NCBI RefSeq assembly: GCF_001412535.1
Contig: NZ_CP011774.1
Coordinates: forward strand, 367,501 to 431,500
Length of the DNA stretch: 64,000 nt
Origin: Limnohabitans sp. 63ED37-2
GTDB taxonomy: Bacteria > Pseudomonadota > Gammaproteobacteria > Burkholderiales > Burkholderiaceae_C
Direction of reading: 5' to 3'
The notes under the pieces were generated by a model. That model had not been told where the DNA came from, did no database searches, and was given only the letters and a program-made list of their open reading frames with translations. Below, one piece after another: positions 33,295 to 40,540 of the stretch (within the stretch, counting starts at the first letter, position 1; each line of letters opens with the position of its first letter). Made by a program: the position numbers and the translations under genes.

Positions 33295-34992
33295 TCAGCT
33301 TTGTGCGGCTTTGCGGCCAGCGGGGTGGGTGTGCGGCTTGGGTGTTGGGGCACCCAGCATTTCGCGGGCGTGGGCCAAGGTGGTGGCGGACAACTTTTCG
33401 CCGCCCAGCATGCGGGCGATTTCACTCACACGTTCTTCGCCGCTCACGCCGCGCACCTGGCTGCTGACCTGGCTCTGGGCTGCGGCTTTGCTCACCAGCA
33501 GGTGCTGATCGGCGCAGGCCGCCACCTGGGGCAGGTGGGTCACAGCCAGCACCTGGCGGTGTTGGCCCAGTTGTTTCATCAGGCGGCCCACGGTCTCGGC
33601 CACAGCGCCGCCGACTCCCGAGTCCACCTCGTCAAAGATCAAGGTCCCGGCTTCGCCCAATTCGCTGGTGGTGACCGCAATGGCCAGCGCGATGCGCGAG
33701 AGCTCACCGCCAGAGGCGACTTTGCCCACGGGCCGGGGTGTGCTGCCAGCGTGTCCAGCCACCAGAAAGCTGACTTCTTCGAGGCCGTGTTGTGCGGGCG
33801 CATCCAGCGTTTGCAGCTGCACTTCAAAACGGCCACCTTGCATGCCCAACTGCTGCATGGCGCTGCTGACCGCTTGGGCCAGCGGCTTGGCCGCTTGCTG
33901 CCGCTGGCGCGAGACGGCTTTGGCCGCTTGTGTGCAGGCGTTTTGAGCCGCCTGTGCGGCTTTTCGCAGCGCGTCCAAATCGGCGGCGGCATCGAGTTGG
34001 GCCAATTCTTGACGCCAAGTCTGCAGCGTGAAGGGCAGATCGTCGGGCATCTTTTTGTAGCGCCGGGCCAGCGACAACCACAGGCCCATGCGCTCGTCCA
34101 GTTGCGCCAGCTGGGCCGGGTCCAGATCGGTTTTGCGCAAATAAGCGTGCAGGCTGTGGGCCACATCCTCGGCCTGGGCCTGGGCAGAGACCAGCACATC
34201 GGCCAGGGCGTTGAACTCGGGCTCAAACCGCCCCAGCGACTGCAAGGTCTGGATGGCGCGGGACAGCTGGCGCAAAGCCCCGCCGTCCTCGTCTCCTTCG
34301 AGCAGCAGCGTGCCTTGGTTGGCCCCGTCAATCAGAGCCTGGGCGTTGGCCAGCCGACTGTGCTGGGTGCTGAGCTCTTGCCATTCGTCCGCTTGCGGAT
34401 TGAGTTTTTCCAGCTCGCCAATTTGCCAGGCCAGGCGTTCGCGTTCGTTGGCCAAGGTGCTTTGCGCTTGCTGCGCATCGGCCAGGCTTTGTTGGGCTTG
34501 CCGCCAGCTTTGCCAAGCGGATTTGAGGGGGCGTGTGTCGATGCCCGCGTAAGCGTCGAGCAGGCCGCGCACTGCATCAGGCCGGGTCAGGCTCTGCCAG
34601 GCGTGCTGGCCGTGGATGTCGAGGAGTTGTTCGCCCAGCTCGCGCAGTTGTGTGGCGGTGGCGGGGCTGCCGTTGATCCAAGCGCGGCTTTTGCCCGTGG
34701 TGTCTACCGTGCGGCGCAGCAGCAAGTCGGTGCTGGCCTCAAAACCGGCGTCATCCAGCCAAGCCGCAATGGCGGGTGTGGGCTCGAACTCGGCGCACAC
34801 CTCGCAACGGCTGGCGCCTTCGCGCACCACACCCGATTCGGCGCGGGCCCCCAAAGCCAGCTGCAAAGCGTCGATCAAAATGGACTTGCCCGCCCCGGTT
34901 TCGCCCGTCAACACACTGAAGCCCTTGCTCAGGTCCAACTCCAGTTCGTGCACGATCACAAAGTCGCGCAGGGTGATGTGCGTCAATGCCAT
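33295..34992 (-). CDS. recN: DNA repair protein RecN
   Basis: An SMC-like ATPase acting early in double-strand break repair. 565 residues. Head domain: LRDFVIVHELELDLSKGFSVL then TGETGAGKSILIDAL (Walker A); a long coiled-coil middle rich in Gln, Ala and Leu; C-terminal head with signature GKVASGGELSRIALAIAV and Walker B LIFDEVDSGVGG. Three bases follow the nadK stop, so nadK-recN-rapZ is one operon. Confidence 0.95.
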   Translation of the reverse strand: MALTHITLRDFVIVHELELDLSKGFSVLTGETGAGKSILIDALQLALGARAESGVVREGASRCEVCAEFEPTPAIAAWLDDAGFEASTDLLLRRTVDTTGKSRAWINGSPATATQLRELGEQLLDIHGQHAWQSLTRPDAVRGLLDAYAGIDTRPLKSAWQSWRQAQQSLADAQQAQSTLANERERLAWQIGELEKLNPQADEWQELSTQHSRLANAQALIDGANQGTLLLEGDEDGGALRQLSRAIQTLQSLGRFEPEFNALADVLVSAQAQAEDVAHSLHAYLRKTDLDPAQLAQLDERMGLWLSLARRYKKMPDDLPFTLQTWRQELAQLDAAADLDALRKAAQAAQNACTQAAKAVSRQRQQAAKPLAQAVSSAMQQLGMQGGRFEVQLQTLDAPAQHGLEEVSFLVAGHAGSTPRPVGKVASGGELSRIALAIAVTTSELGEAGTLIFDEVDSGVGGAVAETVGRLMKQLGQHRQVLAVTHLPQVAACADQHLLVSKAAAQSQVSSQVRGVSGEERVSEIARMLGGEKLSATTLAHAREMLGAPTPKPHTHPAGRKAAQS

Positions 34993-34995
34993 GGC

Positions 34996-35889
34996 TCAAT
35001 CGCCCCCATTCCAATGCATTTTTTTGCGCAAGGTGTCGAAATAATTCCAGCCCGAAGGGTGTAAAAACCGCACCGTGTGCTCGGAGCGATTGACCACGAT
35101 CCGGTCACCCAAAATCAGGTCTGCCAGCGACTGCATGTCAAAGTTGGCGCTGACATAACGGCCAGCCACGATCTCGATGCTGATCTCGGACGACTCGGGC
35201 AACACGATGGGCCGGTTGGACAAGGTGTGCGGCGCAATGGGGGCCATCACCCAGCCGCCGATGCCCGGGTGCATCAAGGGGCCGCCCACCGACAGGGAAT
35301 AGGCGGTGGAGCCCGTGGGCGTGGCGATGATCAGGCCATCGGCGCGTTGGTTGGACACAAAGTGGCCATCCACCTCGACCCGCAACTCCACCATGCCCGA
35401 GGTGCCACCCCGGTTGACCACCACGTCGTTCATGGCCAAGGCGCTGAAAACACAGCGCTGGTCGCGCATGACCTGTGCTTGCAGCAAGCTGCGGTCTTCG
35501 GCCTGGTAGTGGCCCTGCAGCATGGGTTGCAGCACGTCCTGGTAACTTTGAAGGGGGATGTCGGTGATAAAACCCAGCCGCCCTTGGTTGATGCCCATCA
35601 ATGGCAAGCCATGGCGGGCCATCTGGCGGCCAATGCCGAGCATGGTCCCATCGCCCCCGATCACCAGACCCAAATCGCATTGCTTGCCGATGTCGGTCAT
35701 CTCCAGGGCCGGGTACCGGTTCAGGCCAGTGTGTGAGGCGGTTTCCTGGTCCAGCACCACGTCGCAGCCTTGCCGCGTCAAGAACTGGGCCACGTCGTCC
35801 AAAGCGCGGCGCGAACTCTCCAACGCCCCGCCGTGCGCGGTGGTGTGGTACTTGCCAAAGAGTGCAACGTGACGGAACTTGGATCTCAT
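34996..35889 (-). CDS. nadK: NAD kinase
   Basis: Phosphorylates NAD to NADP in the cytoplasm. 297 residues. Motifs: FGKYHT near the N-terminus, the GGDGT loop (LVIGGDGTMLGIGRQM), MGINQGRLGFI, and the second conserved region NRGGTSGMVELRVEVDG and PTGSTAYSLSVGGP. The ATG at 35889 is preferred to the in-frame TTG at 35895. It is divergent from hrcA with only 28 bp between the starts. Confidence 0.95.
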   Translation of the reverse strand: MRSKFRHVALFGKYHTTAHGGALESSRRALDDVAQFLTRQGCDVVLDQETASHTGLNRYPALEMTDIGKQCDLGLVIGGDGTMLGIGRQMARHGLPLMGINQGRLGFITDIPLQSYQDVLQPMLQGHYQAEDRSLLQAQVMRDQRCVFSALAMNDVVVNRGGTSGMVELRVEVDGHFVSNQRADGLIIATPTGSTAYSLSVGGPLMHPGIGGWVMAPIAPHTLSNRPIVLPESSEISIEIVAGRYVSANFDMQSLADLILGDRIVVNRSEHTVRFLHPSGWNYFDTLRKKMHWNGGD

Positions 35890-35917
35890 TCTCAAATTAC
35901 ATCATTAAAATGACCGC

Positions 35918-36922
35918 ATGCTAGACGATCGTGCCAAGTTATTGCTCAAAGCCCTGGTGGAACGCTATATTGCGGACGGTCAGCCTGTGGGCTCGCGCAC
36001 GCTCTCCAAGGCTTCGGGTCTGGATTTGTCACCCGCCACCATCCGCAATGTGATGTCCGACCTGGAAGAGCTGGGCCTGATCGCCAGCCCCCACACCTCG
36101 GCCGGACGCATCCCCACCAGCCGGGGCTACCGCCTGTTTGTGGACACCATGCTCACGGTGCAGCGCGACGGCCTGGACACCCCGGCGCTCACGCCCGACC
36201 AGCCGCAAAAAGTGATCGCCAGCGCCGCCAACCTGCTGTCGAACCTGTCGCATTTTGTGGGCGTGGTGATGACGCCGCGCCGAGCCTCGGTGTTTCGGCA
36301 CATCGAATTTTTGCGCCTGTCCGAGCGGCGCTTGTTGGTCATCATCGTTTCGCCCGAAGGCGATGTGCAAAACCGCATCCTGTTCACCGAGACCGATTAC
36401 ACACAAAGCCAGCTGATCGAGACCTCGAATTTCCTCAACACCCACTACGCGGGCATGGCCATCGAGCAGGTGCGAAGCCGGGTGCAGCAAGAGCTGGTCA
36501 GCCTGCAAAGCGAAATCGCCACGCTCATGCAAGCGGCTGTGCAGGTGAGCACCGAAGCCCTGGCCGAAGACCAGAACGAGGTGGTGATTGCGGGCGAGCG
36601 CAACCTGCTGTCGGTGAGTGACTTTTCCAGTGACATGGGTCATCTGCGACGGGCATTTGACCTGTTTGAGCAAAAAACCCAACTCATGCGCTTGCTGGAT
36701 GTGTCCAGCCAGGCCGAAGGCGTGCGAATTTACATCGGCGGCGAAAGCCAGATCGTGCCCATGCAGGAACTCTCGGTGGTCAGCTCCCCCTACGAGGTAG
36801 ACGGCCAGGTGGTCGGCACCTTGGGCGTGATCGGCCCGACCCGCATGCCCTATGACCGCATGATCCAGATCGTCAACATCACATCGAGGCTGGTCAGCAA
36901 CGCGCTGAGCCAGTCCAAATAA
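35918..36922 (+). CDS. hrcA: Heat-inducible transcription repressor HrcA
   Basis: Represses groE/dnaK genes by binding CIRCE operators. 334 residues. Winged-helix N-terminus (LDDRAKLLLKALVERYIADG, VGSRTLSKASGLDLSPATIRN), then SAGRIPTSRGYRLFVDTML and a C-terminal GAF-like domain ending in VSNALSQSK. A TAAAAT box at 35906-35911 lies only 6 bp before the ATG, suggesting a nearly leaderless mRNA. No CIRCE sequence was seen beside it. Confidence 0.95.
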   Translation: MLDDRAKLLLKALVERYIADGQPVGSRTLSKASGLDLSPATIRNVMSDLEELGLIASPHTSAGRIPTSRGYRLFVDTMLTVQRDGLDTPALTPDQPQKVIASAANLLSNLSHFVGVVMTPRRASVFRHIEFLRLSERRLLVIIVSPEGDVQNRILFTETDYTQSQLIETSNFLNTHYAGMAIEQVRSRVQQELVSLQSEIATLMQAAVQVSTEALAEDQNEVVIAGERNLLSVSDFSSDMGHLRRAFDLFEQKTQLMRLLDVSSQAEGVRIYIGGESQIVPMQELSVVSSPYEVDGQVVGTLGVIGPTRMPYDRMIQIVNITSRLVSNALSQSK

Positions 36923-36956
36923 GCCCCTGCTGCCCACTACAATCACGACTTCGGTG

Positions 36957-36997
36957 GGGGCGTTAGCTCAGTTGGTTAGAGCAGAGGACTCATAATC
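36957..36997 (+). pseudogene. 5' half of the host CAU tRNA gene (left junction of the element)
   Basis: The first 41 bases of a tRNA gene: acceptor strand GGGGCGT, D-arm, anticodon-stem strand GAGGA, and loop with anticodon CAT at 36991-36993. It breaks off after the core CTCATAATC (36989-36997). The matching 3' half lies at 54734-54778. A -10-like TACAAT at 36938-36943 lies 13 bp upstream, so a truncated tRNA may still be transcribed. Joined across the core, both halves give a perfect tRNA: acceptor GGGGCGT/ACGCCCT, anticodon stem GAGGA/TCCTT, T-stem CACGG/CCGTG. The anticodon fits Ile2 or elongator Met; the variable region and D-arm look more like Ile2. Confidence 0.88.
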
Positions 36998-37049
36998 TAT
37001 TAAAATAGTTCTCGTATTCGTAAAATACCTATATAAATCAAAAACTTAC

Positions 37050-37093
37050 GTGTATTTTTCTTGTCAAAAATACACTACACACCGTCTACACAC
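37050..37093. repeat. Perfect hairpin and paired CTACACAC repeats near the left end (attL arm region)
   Basis: A perfect 10-bp inverted repeat GTGTATTTTT / AAAAATACAC occupies 37050-37075. It touches the first of two direct CTACACAC repeats (37075-37082 and 37086-37093). The same octamer occurs as a pair near the right end and once before the integrase gene. They are candidates for integrase arm-type or excisionase binding sites. Confidence 0.55.
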
Positions 37094-37148
37094 TTTTTGA
37101 GTTAGGTGAAGCAAGTTTTTTTAGGTAAAAACGTACAATAGATGTAAT

Positions 37149-37435
37149 GGGGCGTTAGCTCAGTTGGTTAGAGCAGAGGACTCATATTTCTCAAATGTGC
37201 CTTACACGTGGAAACTGTGTAAGGGATGGTGTCAAATTCGATGAAACCTAAGTGTGGCAACACATACGGCAATGTCGAGCGAAGCTTAGTGCGAAAGCAC
37301 TTTGAACGTGTAGAGACTTGACGGCACCCACCTAAGTACAGCGATGTATATGGTGAAGGCAAAGTCCAGCGAGTGATGAAAGTCACACAAAGCGGAATCC
37401 TTTGGTCGTTGGTTCAAGTCCAACACGCCCTACCA
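37149..37435 (+). tRNA. CAU tRNA gene carried by the element, interrupted by a group I intron
   Basis: Exon 1 is 37149-37185 and exon 2 is 37396-37435. Spliced, they give a complete tRNA with encoded CCA: acceptor GGGGCGT/ACGCCCT, anticodon stem GAGGA/TCCTT, loop CTCATAA, T-stem GTTGG/CCAAC. Exon 1 is identical to the host 5' half; exon 2 differs from the host 3' half only in the T-stem. The intron follows U36, directly after the anticodon. A TACAAT at 37134-37139 is a plausible -10 box, and a terminator follows. This copy would supply the tRNA lost by integration. Ile2 (lysidine-modified) is more likely than Met, given the intron's known home in tRNA-Ile(CAU), but this is not proven. Confidence 0.85.
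37186..37395 (+). ncRNA. Group I self-splicing intron (IC3, Azoarcus-type) in a tRNA anticodon loop
   Basis: 210 nt with no ORF, ending in G. It closely follows the Azoarcus tRNA-Ile intron (205 nt) as I remember it. The guide GTG (within AAATGTGCC) pairs with exon CAT, leaving the U-G wobble at the 5' splice site. P2 is CCTTACAC/GTGTAAGG. Core blocks GGGATGGTGTCAAATTC, GAAACCTAAG, GTGTAGAGACTTGACGGCA, CCCACCTAAG and GGTGAAGGCAAAGTCCA correspond to the P3-P8 core; AGTCACACAAAGCGG precedes the 3' splice site. It should splice without protein. Confidence 0.88.
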
Positions 37436-37444
37436 ACGTGAAAG

Positions 37445-37474
37445 AGGACTGTGTAAAAGCAGTCCTTTTTTTTT
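37445..37474 (+). terminator. Rho-independent terminator after the intron-containing tRNA
   Basis: Stem AGGACTG/CAGTCCT with an 8-nt loop followed by nine T residues, 10 bp after the tRNA 3' end. It separates the tRNA transcript from the following protein gene. Confidence 0.8.
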
Positions 37475-37484
37475 GGAGACTTAT

Positions 37485-38099
37485 GTGTCGTTTATAGTCA
37501 AAGCACCCATTAAATTTGACCCGCCACTTTGGGCTGAATATGAGGAAAGACACAAGGTAGCGGCATTGACTCCGCTCTTTAACAAAGCGGCAGACGTCAA
37601 TAGATTCCAAGCTCGTTACAGATTAGCAAGGGCGTTTAGAGGGCTACTGCTTGAAGGATACTCAGACACGACAAAAGCAGGCTACGACGCATTGACCAAA
37701 GTGTCCTTATATTGGAGTGCGTTTGAGCAGATGATGTACGCCCTTCACATACCTGACCCTCGTTATTTTTTAGGAACCTACAAATTTGTGCTCAATCTCA
37801 AAAAGATTGAGGACATAGACAGTGAAAGAAGGTTCTTTGGGTTTGTCAAAGACAAAATTGACAGAAAAGACTTGAAGAGTAAATTGAAAACGTACATAGA
37901 TAGCGGTAGCGGAAATGTTTTTTTATTGGCTAAGTGCGTAAGACACATATACCTGCACGGACATTTGACTGCGAATGTGAGAGGGCTGTCGCCGCAAGAC
38001 ATCGCTTCAATTTGTGATTTTTTATGTGAAGCGTTGTTGAAGGTAATGGATGCTGAATTTGAGGCGAGAGTATTGGATTTGAAAAAGGTATACGAGTAA
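37485..38099 (+). CDS. Unknown protein at the left end of the element
   Basis: A 204-residue soluble, mostly helical protein with no recognised domain (MSFIVKAPIKFDPPLWAEYEE at its start; a motif HIYLHGHLTANVRGLSPQDI near residue 167). The start GTG at 37485 has GGAG six bases upstream; the in-frame TTG at 37473 lies in the terminator. A phrase like KCVRHIYLHGHLTA is reminiscent of HEPN-like or apea proteins (a buried RxxxxH-type motif), but this is weak. It lies between the replacement tRNA and the integrase. Confidence 0.6.
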   Translation: MSFIVKAPIKFDPPLWAEYEERHKVAALTPLFNKAADVNRFQARYRLARAFRGLLLEGYSDTTKAGYDALTKVSLYWSAFEQMMYALHIPDPRYFLGTYKFVLNLKKIEDIDSERRFFGFVKDKIDRKDLKSKLKTYIDSGSGNVFLLAKCVRHIYLHGHLTANVRGLSPQDIASICDFLCEALLKVMDAEFEARVLDLKKVYE

Positions 38100-38115
38100 A
38101 TTTTTTCAAATTACA

Positions 38116-38123
38116 CTACACAC
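38116..38123 (+). promoter_or_regulatory. Single CTACACAC site upstream of the integrase gene
   Basis: The octamer found in pairs near both element ends occurs here once, 43 bp before the integrase start. If it is an integrase-binding site, it could allow autoregulation. Confidence 0.4.
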
Positions 38124-38166
38124 TTACTTGGTTGCTCTTTTTTCAAGTTGAAATTAAAGTGCGTTT

Positions 38167-39567
38167 ATGTCCGCAAAGAAAGAGACAACACACATCATCA
38201 CAGAAGGCGAACTCGTCTTATACAGACGGGAGCGTAGTTCAATCTGGCAATGTCGCTACAAGGTTGGTGGTGTGTGGCAACGAGCGTCAACAAAAGAACG
38301 GAAATTGAAGGACGCAAAAGAGGTAGCAAAAGAGTTGCGAATTACGGCTGAGATTCGTAAGCGTGACAACCTGCCAGTCATCACTCGCAAGTTTAGAGAC
38401 GTTGCAAAACTTGCTGTACAGCGTATGGAGCAGAAGTTAGCCAACGGTGATGGCAAGGTTTCGTACAAAGATTACATACGCATCATCAATGAGTACCTGA
38501 TCCCAATTTTGGGCAACAGACTAATCACAAACATTGACAGTACGGCATTGGACTATTTAGATGCTGAACGCATACGAATGATGGGACGAACGCCAAGTAA
38601 TAGCACGATGCTGAGTCAAAACGCCGCACTGAACTTGGTGTTTGATGAGGCTGTTCTGCGTAACTTTTTAACTGACCTCAATCGTCCAAAACTTGAGGCG
38701 AAAGGTAAGAAGAGCACACGCCATCCAGCCTTCACATTGAAAGAGATACAGGCTGTCATCAACAACTTTGAAGCTTGGATTGAACGGGCACGAAACGCAC
38801 ACAGCAAAGAGATGCGACAAATAATGCGTGACTATTCTGTAATGTTGATTGATACAGGAGCGCGACCTGGGAAAGAGTTGATGAACCTGAAATGGAAACA
38901 GATCAAGTTCACTATGAATCCAAAACAAACGCACACAGGTGAGTTCGTCGTTGGAGATGATGGTGAAAAAGAAGAGATTGTTCTAACTGATCTGAACAGG
39001 GGCGTTGAGTTAATAGTTACGGGTAAGACTGGTACACGTGAAATTGTTGGAAGACAGCCAACAGTCAAAGTGCTGGAGCGAATTGCTCGTCGTGTTTATG
39101 GCGTCAAAAATAACATCATTGATCCGTTCAAAGATGTTGTGACACCAAACAATGATGACCTCGTATTGCGTACAAAAGAAAAGAAGCAAGACGTCAGTTC
39201 TGCGTTTCAACATATGTTTGAGCGTTACTTGGATGAGCACAACTTGCTGTACGACCCAAAGACTGAGCAAAACCGTGTTTTCTACAGTTTCCGTCACACA
39301 TACGCAACGCTGGCACTCACGCACGATAAAGTGCCAATTCACACGCTTGCCAAACAGATGGGTACAAGTGTGCTGATGATTGAGCGTCACTACAGTCATC
39401 TGAAAGTAATTGAAGCAACAGAGCAATTGCGTGGACAAGAAACACGACGAAGAATTGCTTCAACTTCAACCGTTGAGGAAATCTATCAATCAGCACAAGC
39501 AAAGAAAAAAGCAGAGTCGCTGGCAAGAAAAACAGCAGTGAAGAAATCTACAAAGAAGGGCAAGTAG
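38167..39567 (+). CDS. Tyrosine-family site-specific integrase
   Basis: A 466-residue integrase, the likely agent of insertion at the anticodon loop. An N-terminal arm/core-binding part (residues 1-180) precedes the catalytic domain. Catalytic residues visible: Arg in DTGARPGKELMNLKW, Lys region after it, the box II FRHTYATLALT (the usual HxxR appears as SFRHTY, with Tyr-Ser-Phe before Arg), and the Tyr nucleophile in MIERHYSHL. The conserved GTS before it replaces the usual GHSS/GH pattern. A basic tail ends the protein. It is placed near the left attachment site, as usual for integrases. Confidence 0.88.
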   Translation: MSAKKETTHIITEGELVLYRRERSSIWQCRYKVGGVWQRASTKERKLKDAKEVAKELRITAEIRKRDNLPVITRKFRDVAKLAVQRMEQKLANGDGKVSYKDYIRIINEYLIPILGNRLITNIDSTALDYLDAERIRMMGRTPSNSTMLSQNAALNLVFDEAVLRNFLTDLNRPKLEAKGKKSTRHPAFTLKEIQAVINNFEAWIERARNAHSKEMRQIMRDYSVMLIDTGARPGKELMNLKWKQIKFTMNPKQTHTGEFVVGDDGEKEEIVLTDLNRGVELIVTGKTGTREIVGRQPTVKVLERIARRVYGVKNNIIDPFKDVVTPNNDDLVLRTKEKKQDVSSAFQHMFERYLDEHNLLYDPKTEQNRVFYSFRHTYATLALTHDKVPIHTLAKQMGTSVLMIERHYSHLKVIEATEQLRGQETRRRIASTSTVEEIYQSAQAKKKAESLARKTAVKKSTKKGK

Positions 39568-39767
39568 TGAGTAATTCAAATACAAAACCATTTCCAAAAT
39601 TCTCAGACTATCCACAAACTGAAGCAGGGTGGAATCACTACAATGAAGTTTGGGTGTCTCGTCGTCGTATGACACCTAATATCGCAGAGATTCCAAAAGA
39701 AGCACTTGAGGAACATTGGGCATCAATGTCACTTGGACGTGAAAAAGGTTGGAAGGAGCAGGAATAG
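39567..39767 (+). CDS. Small unknown protein after the integrase
   Basis: A 66-residue protein starting with GTG that overlaps the last base of the integrase stop. Rich in Trp and charged residues (GWNHYNEVWVSRRRMTPNIAE, ending GREKGWKEQE). No family recognised; translational coupling to the integrase suggests a linked role such as a recombination directionality factor, but there is no motif to prove it. Confidence 0.5.
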   Translation: MSNSNTKPFPKFSDYPQTEAGWNHYNEVWVSRRRMTPNIAEIPKEALEEHWASMSLGREKGWKEQE

Positions 39768-39769
39768 TG

Positions 39770-40051
39770 ATGGACAAATACGCTGACCTACAAAAAGAGT
39801 TGGTGAGGGCATTAACTGAAAGACTGCTGGATATTGAGTACGATTTAGCAAAGAGAAATTGTTTCTTGTTTGATGTAGAGATAGACCATCACATCTTTGA
39901 TCTTTTGAGTGATCATCTTTGGCACAAAACAGCCTTCGCAGAAACCATTTCTGAGTTGATGAAATCAGTAGCAGATAGTGATGTTTTTGATAGACGAGTC
40001 AGAGAGTGTGCTTACGATGATTTATACAAAGCGTTAGGTGGCATTGCTTAA
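39770..40051 (+). CDS. Small unknown acidic protein
   Basis: A 93-residue protein (MDKYADLQKELVRALTERLLDIE at its start), acidic and probably helical, beginning 2 bp after the preceding stop. No domain recognised. The ATG at 39770 is used; an in-frame upstream codon at 39749 overlaps the previous gene. Confidence 0.5.
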   Translation: MDKYADLQKELVRALTERLLDIEYDLAKRNCFLFDVEIDHHIFDLLSDHLWHKTAFAETISELMKSVADSDVFDRRVRECAYDDLYKALGGIA

Positions 40052-40137
40052 GCAATACACCGCCAGAATGACGGGGCTCAGGTTGTCCATTTGATGCAAA
40101 GAACTAATACTGTGTTCACACTTAAAGGAACACAGAT

Positions 40138-40503
40138 ATGGTTGAAGAAAATGAATTGCTCGCAACTCTGAAACAGTTCACAGGATCTGAGCAGTTTGCA
40201 CGATTAACACGAACTGTAGTGCTCACAGAAGGGGCGCGATATCTTGCTGAAACTGTAGAGTGTTTTTGGTTGTTTGACTTGTACGCATCGCACCTAAGTG
40301 GTGTTGATTGCAACAAAGATTGGTTCACCTGTCTAAAACTCACAAGAACAAATCGTTCAGCATCAGTATCAATTGAGGATGGAAACGATAGGGTGTTGGC
40401 AAAGCAAAATATTGAGTACACAGATTTCCCACTTCCTGCCATCACACTCTACGGGTGTTGGGCTGGTGAGTTTTGGGTGCTAATGTTGACGAGTGAGTAT
40501 TGA
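40138..40503 (+). CDS. Unknown protein
   Basis: A 121-residue soluble protein (MVEENELLATLKQFTGSEQF at its start; contains YASHLSGVDCNKDWFTCLKL). A similar small protein type, DUF6876, is found on mobile elements of betaproteobacteria as far as I remember; the CFWLFD and DWFTCLKL phrases suggest it, but the match is unverified. Preceded by AAAGGAACACAGAT as ribosome-binding region. Convergent with the polymerase-like gene. Confidence 0.55.
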   Translation: MVEENELLATLKQFTGSEQFARLTRTVVLTEGARYLAETVECFWLFDLYASHLSGVDCNKDWFTCLKLTRTNRSASVSIEDGNDRVLAKQNIEYTDFPLPAITLYGCWAGEFWVLMLTSEY

Positions 40504-40540
40504 TAAGGTCTAACTCGAATTGCCGCTAAGCTCTTTTTGC

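Noticed and set aside
36957..36997. An intact tRNA gene directly after hrcA
   Set aside because: The sequence diverges from a tRNA immediately after the anticodon loop (CTATTAAAATAG instead of the 3' stem), and the missing half is 17.7 kb away.
37149..37435. Two tandem tRNA fragments instead of one intron-containing tRNA
   Set aside because: The 210 nt between the halves has the group I core blocks, guide sequence, P2 stem and terminal G, and the two halves pair perfectly in every tRNA stem.
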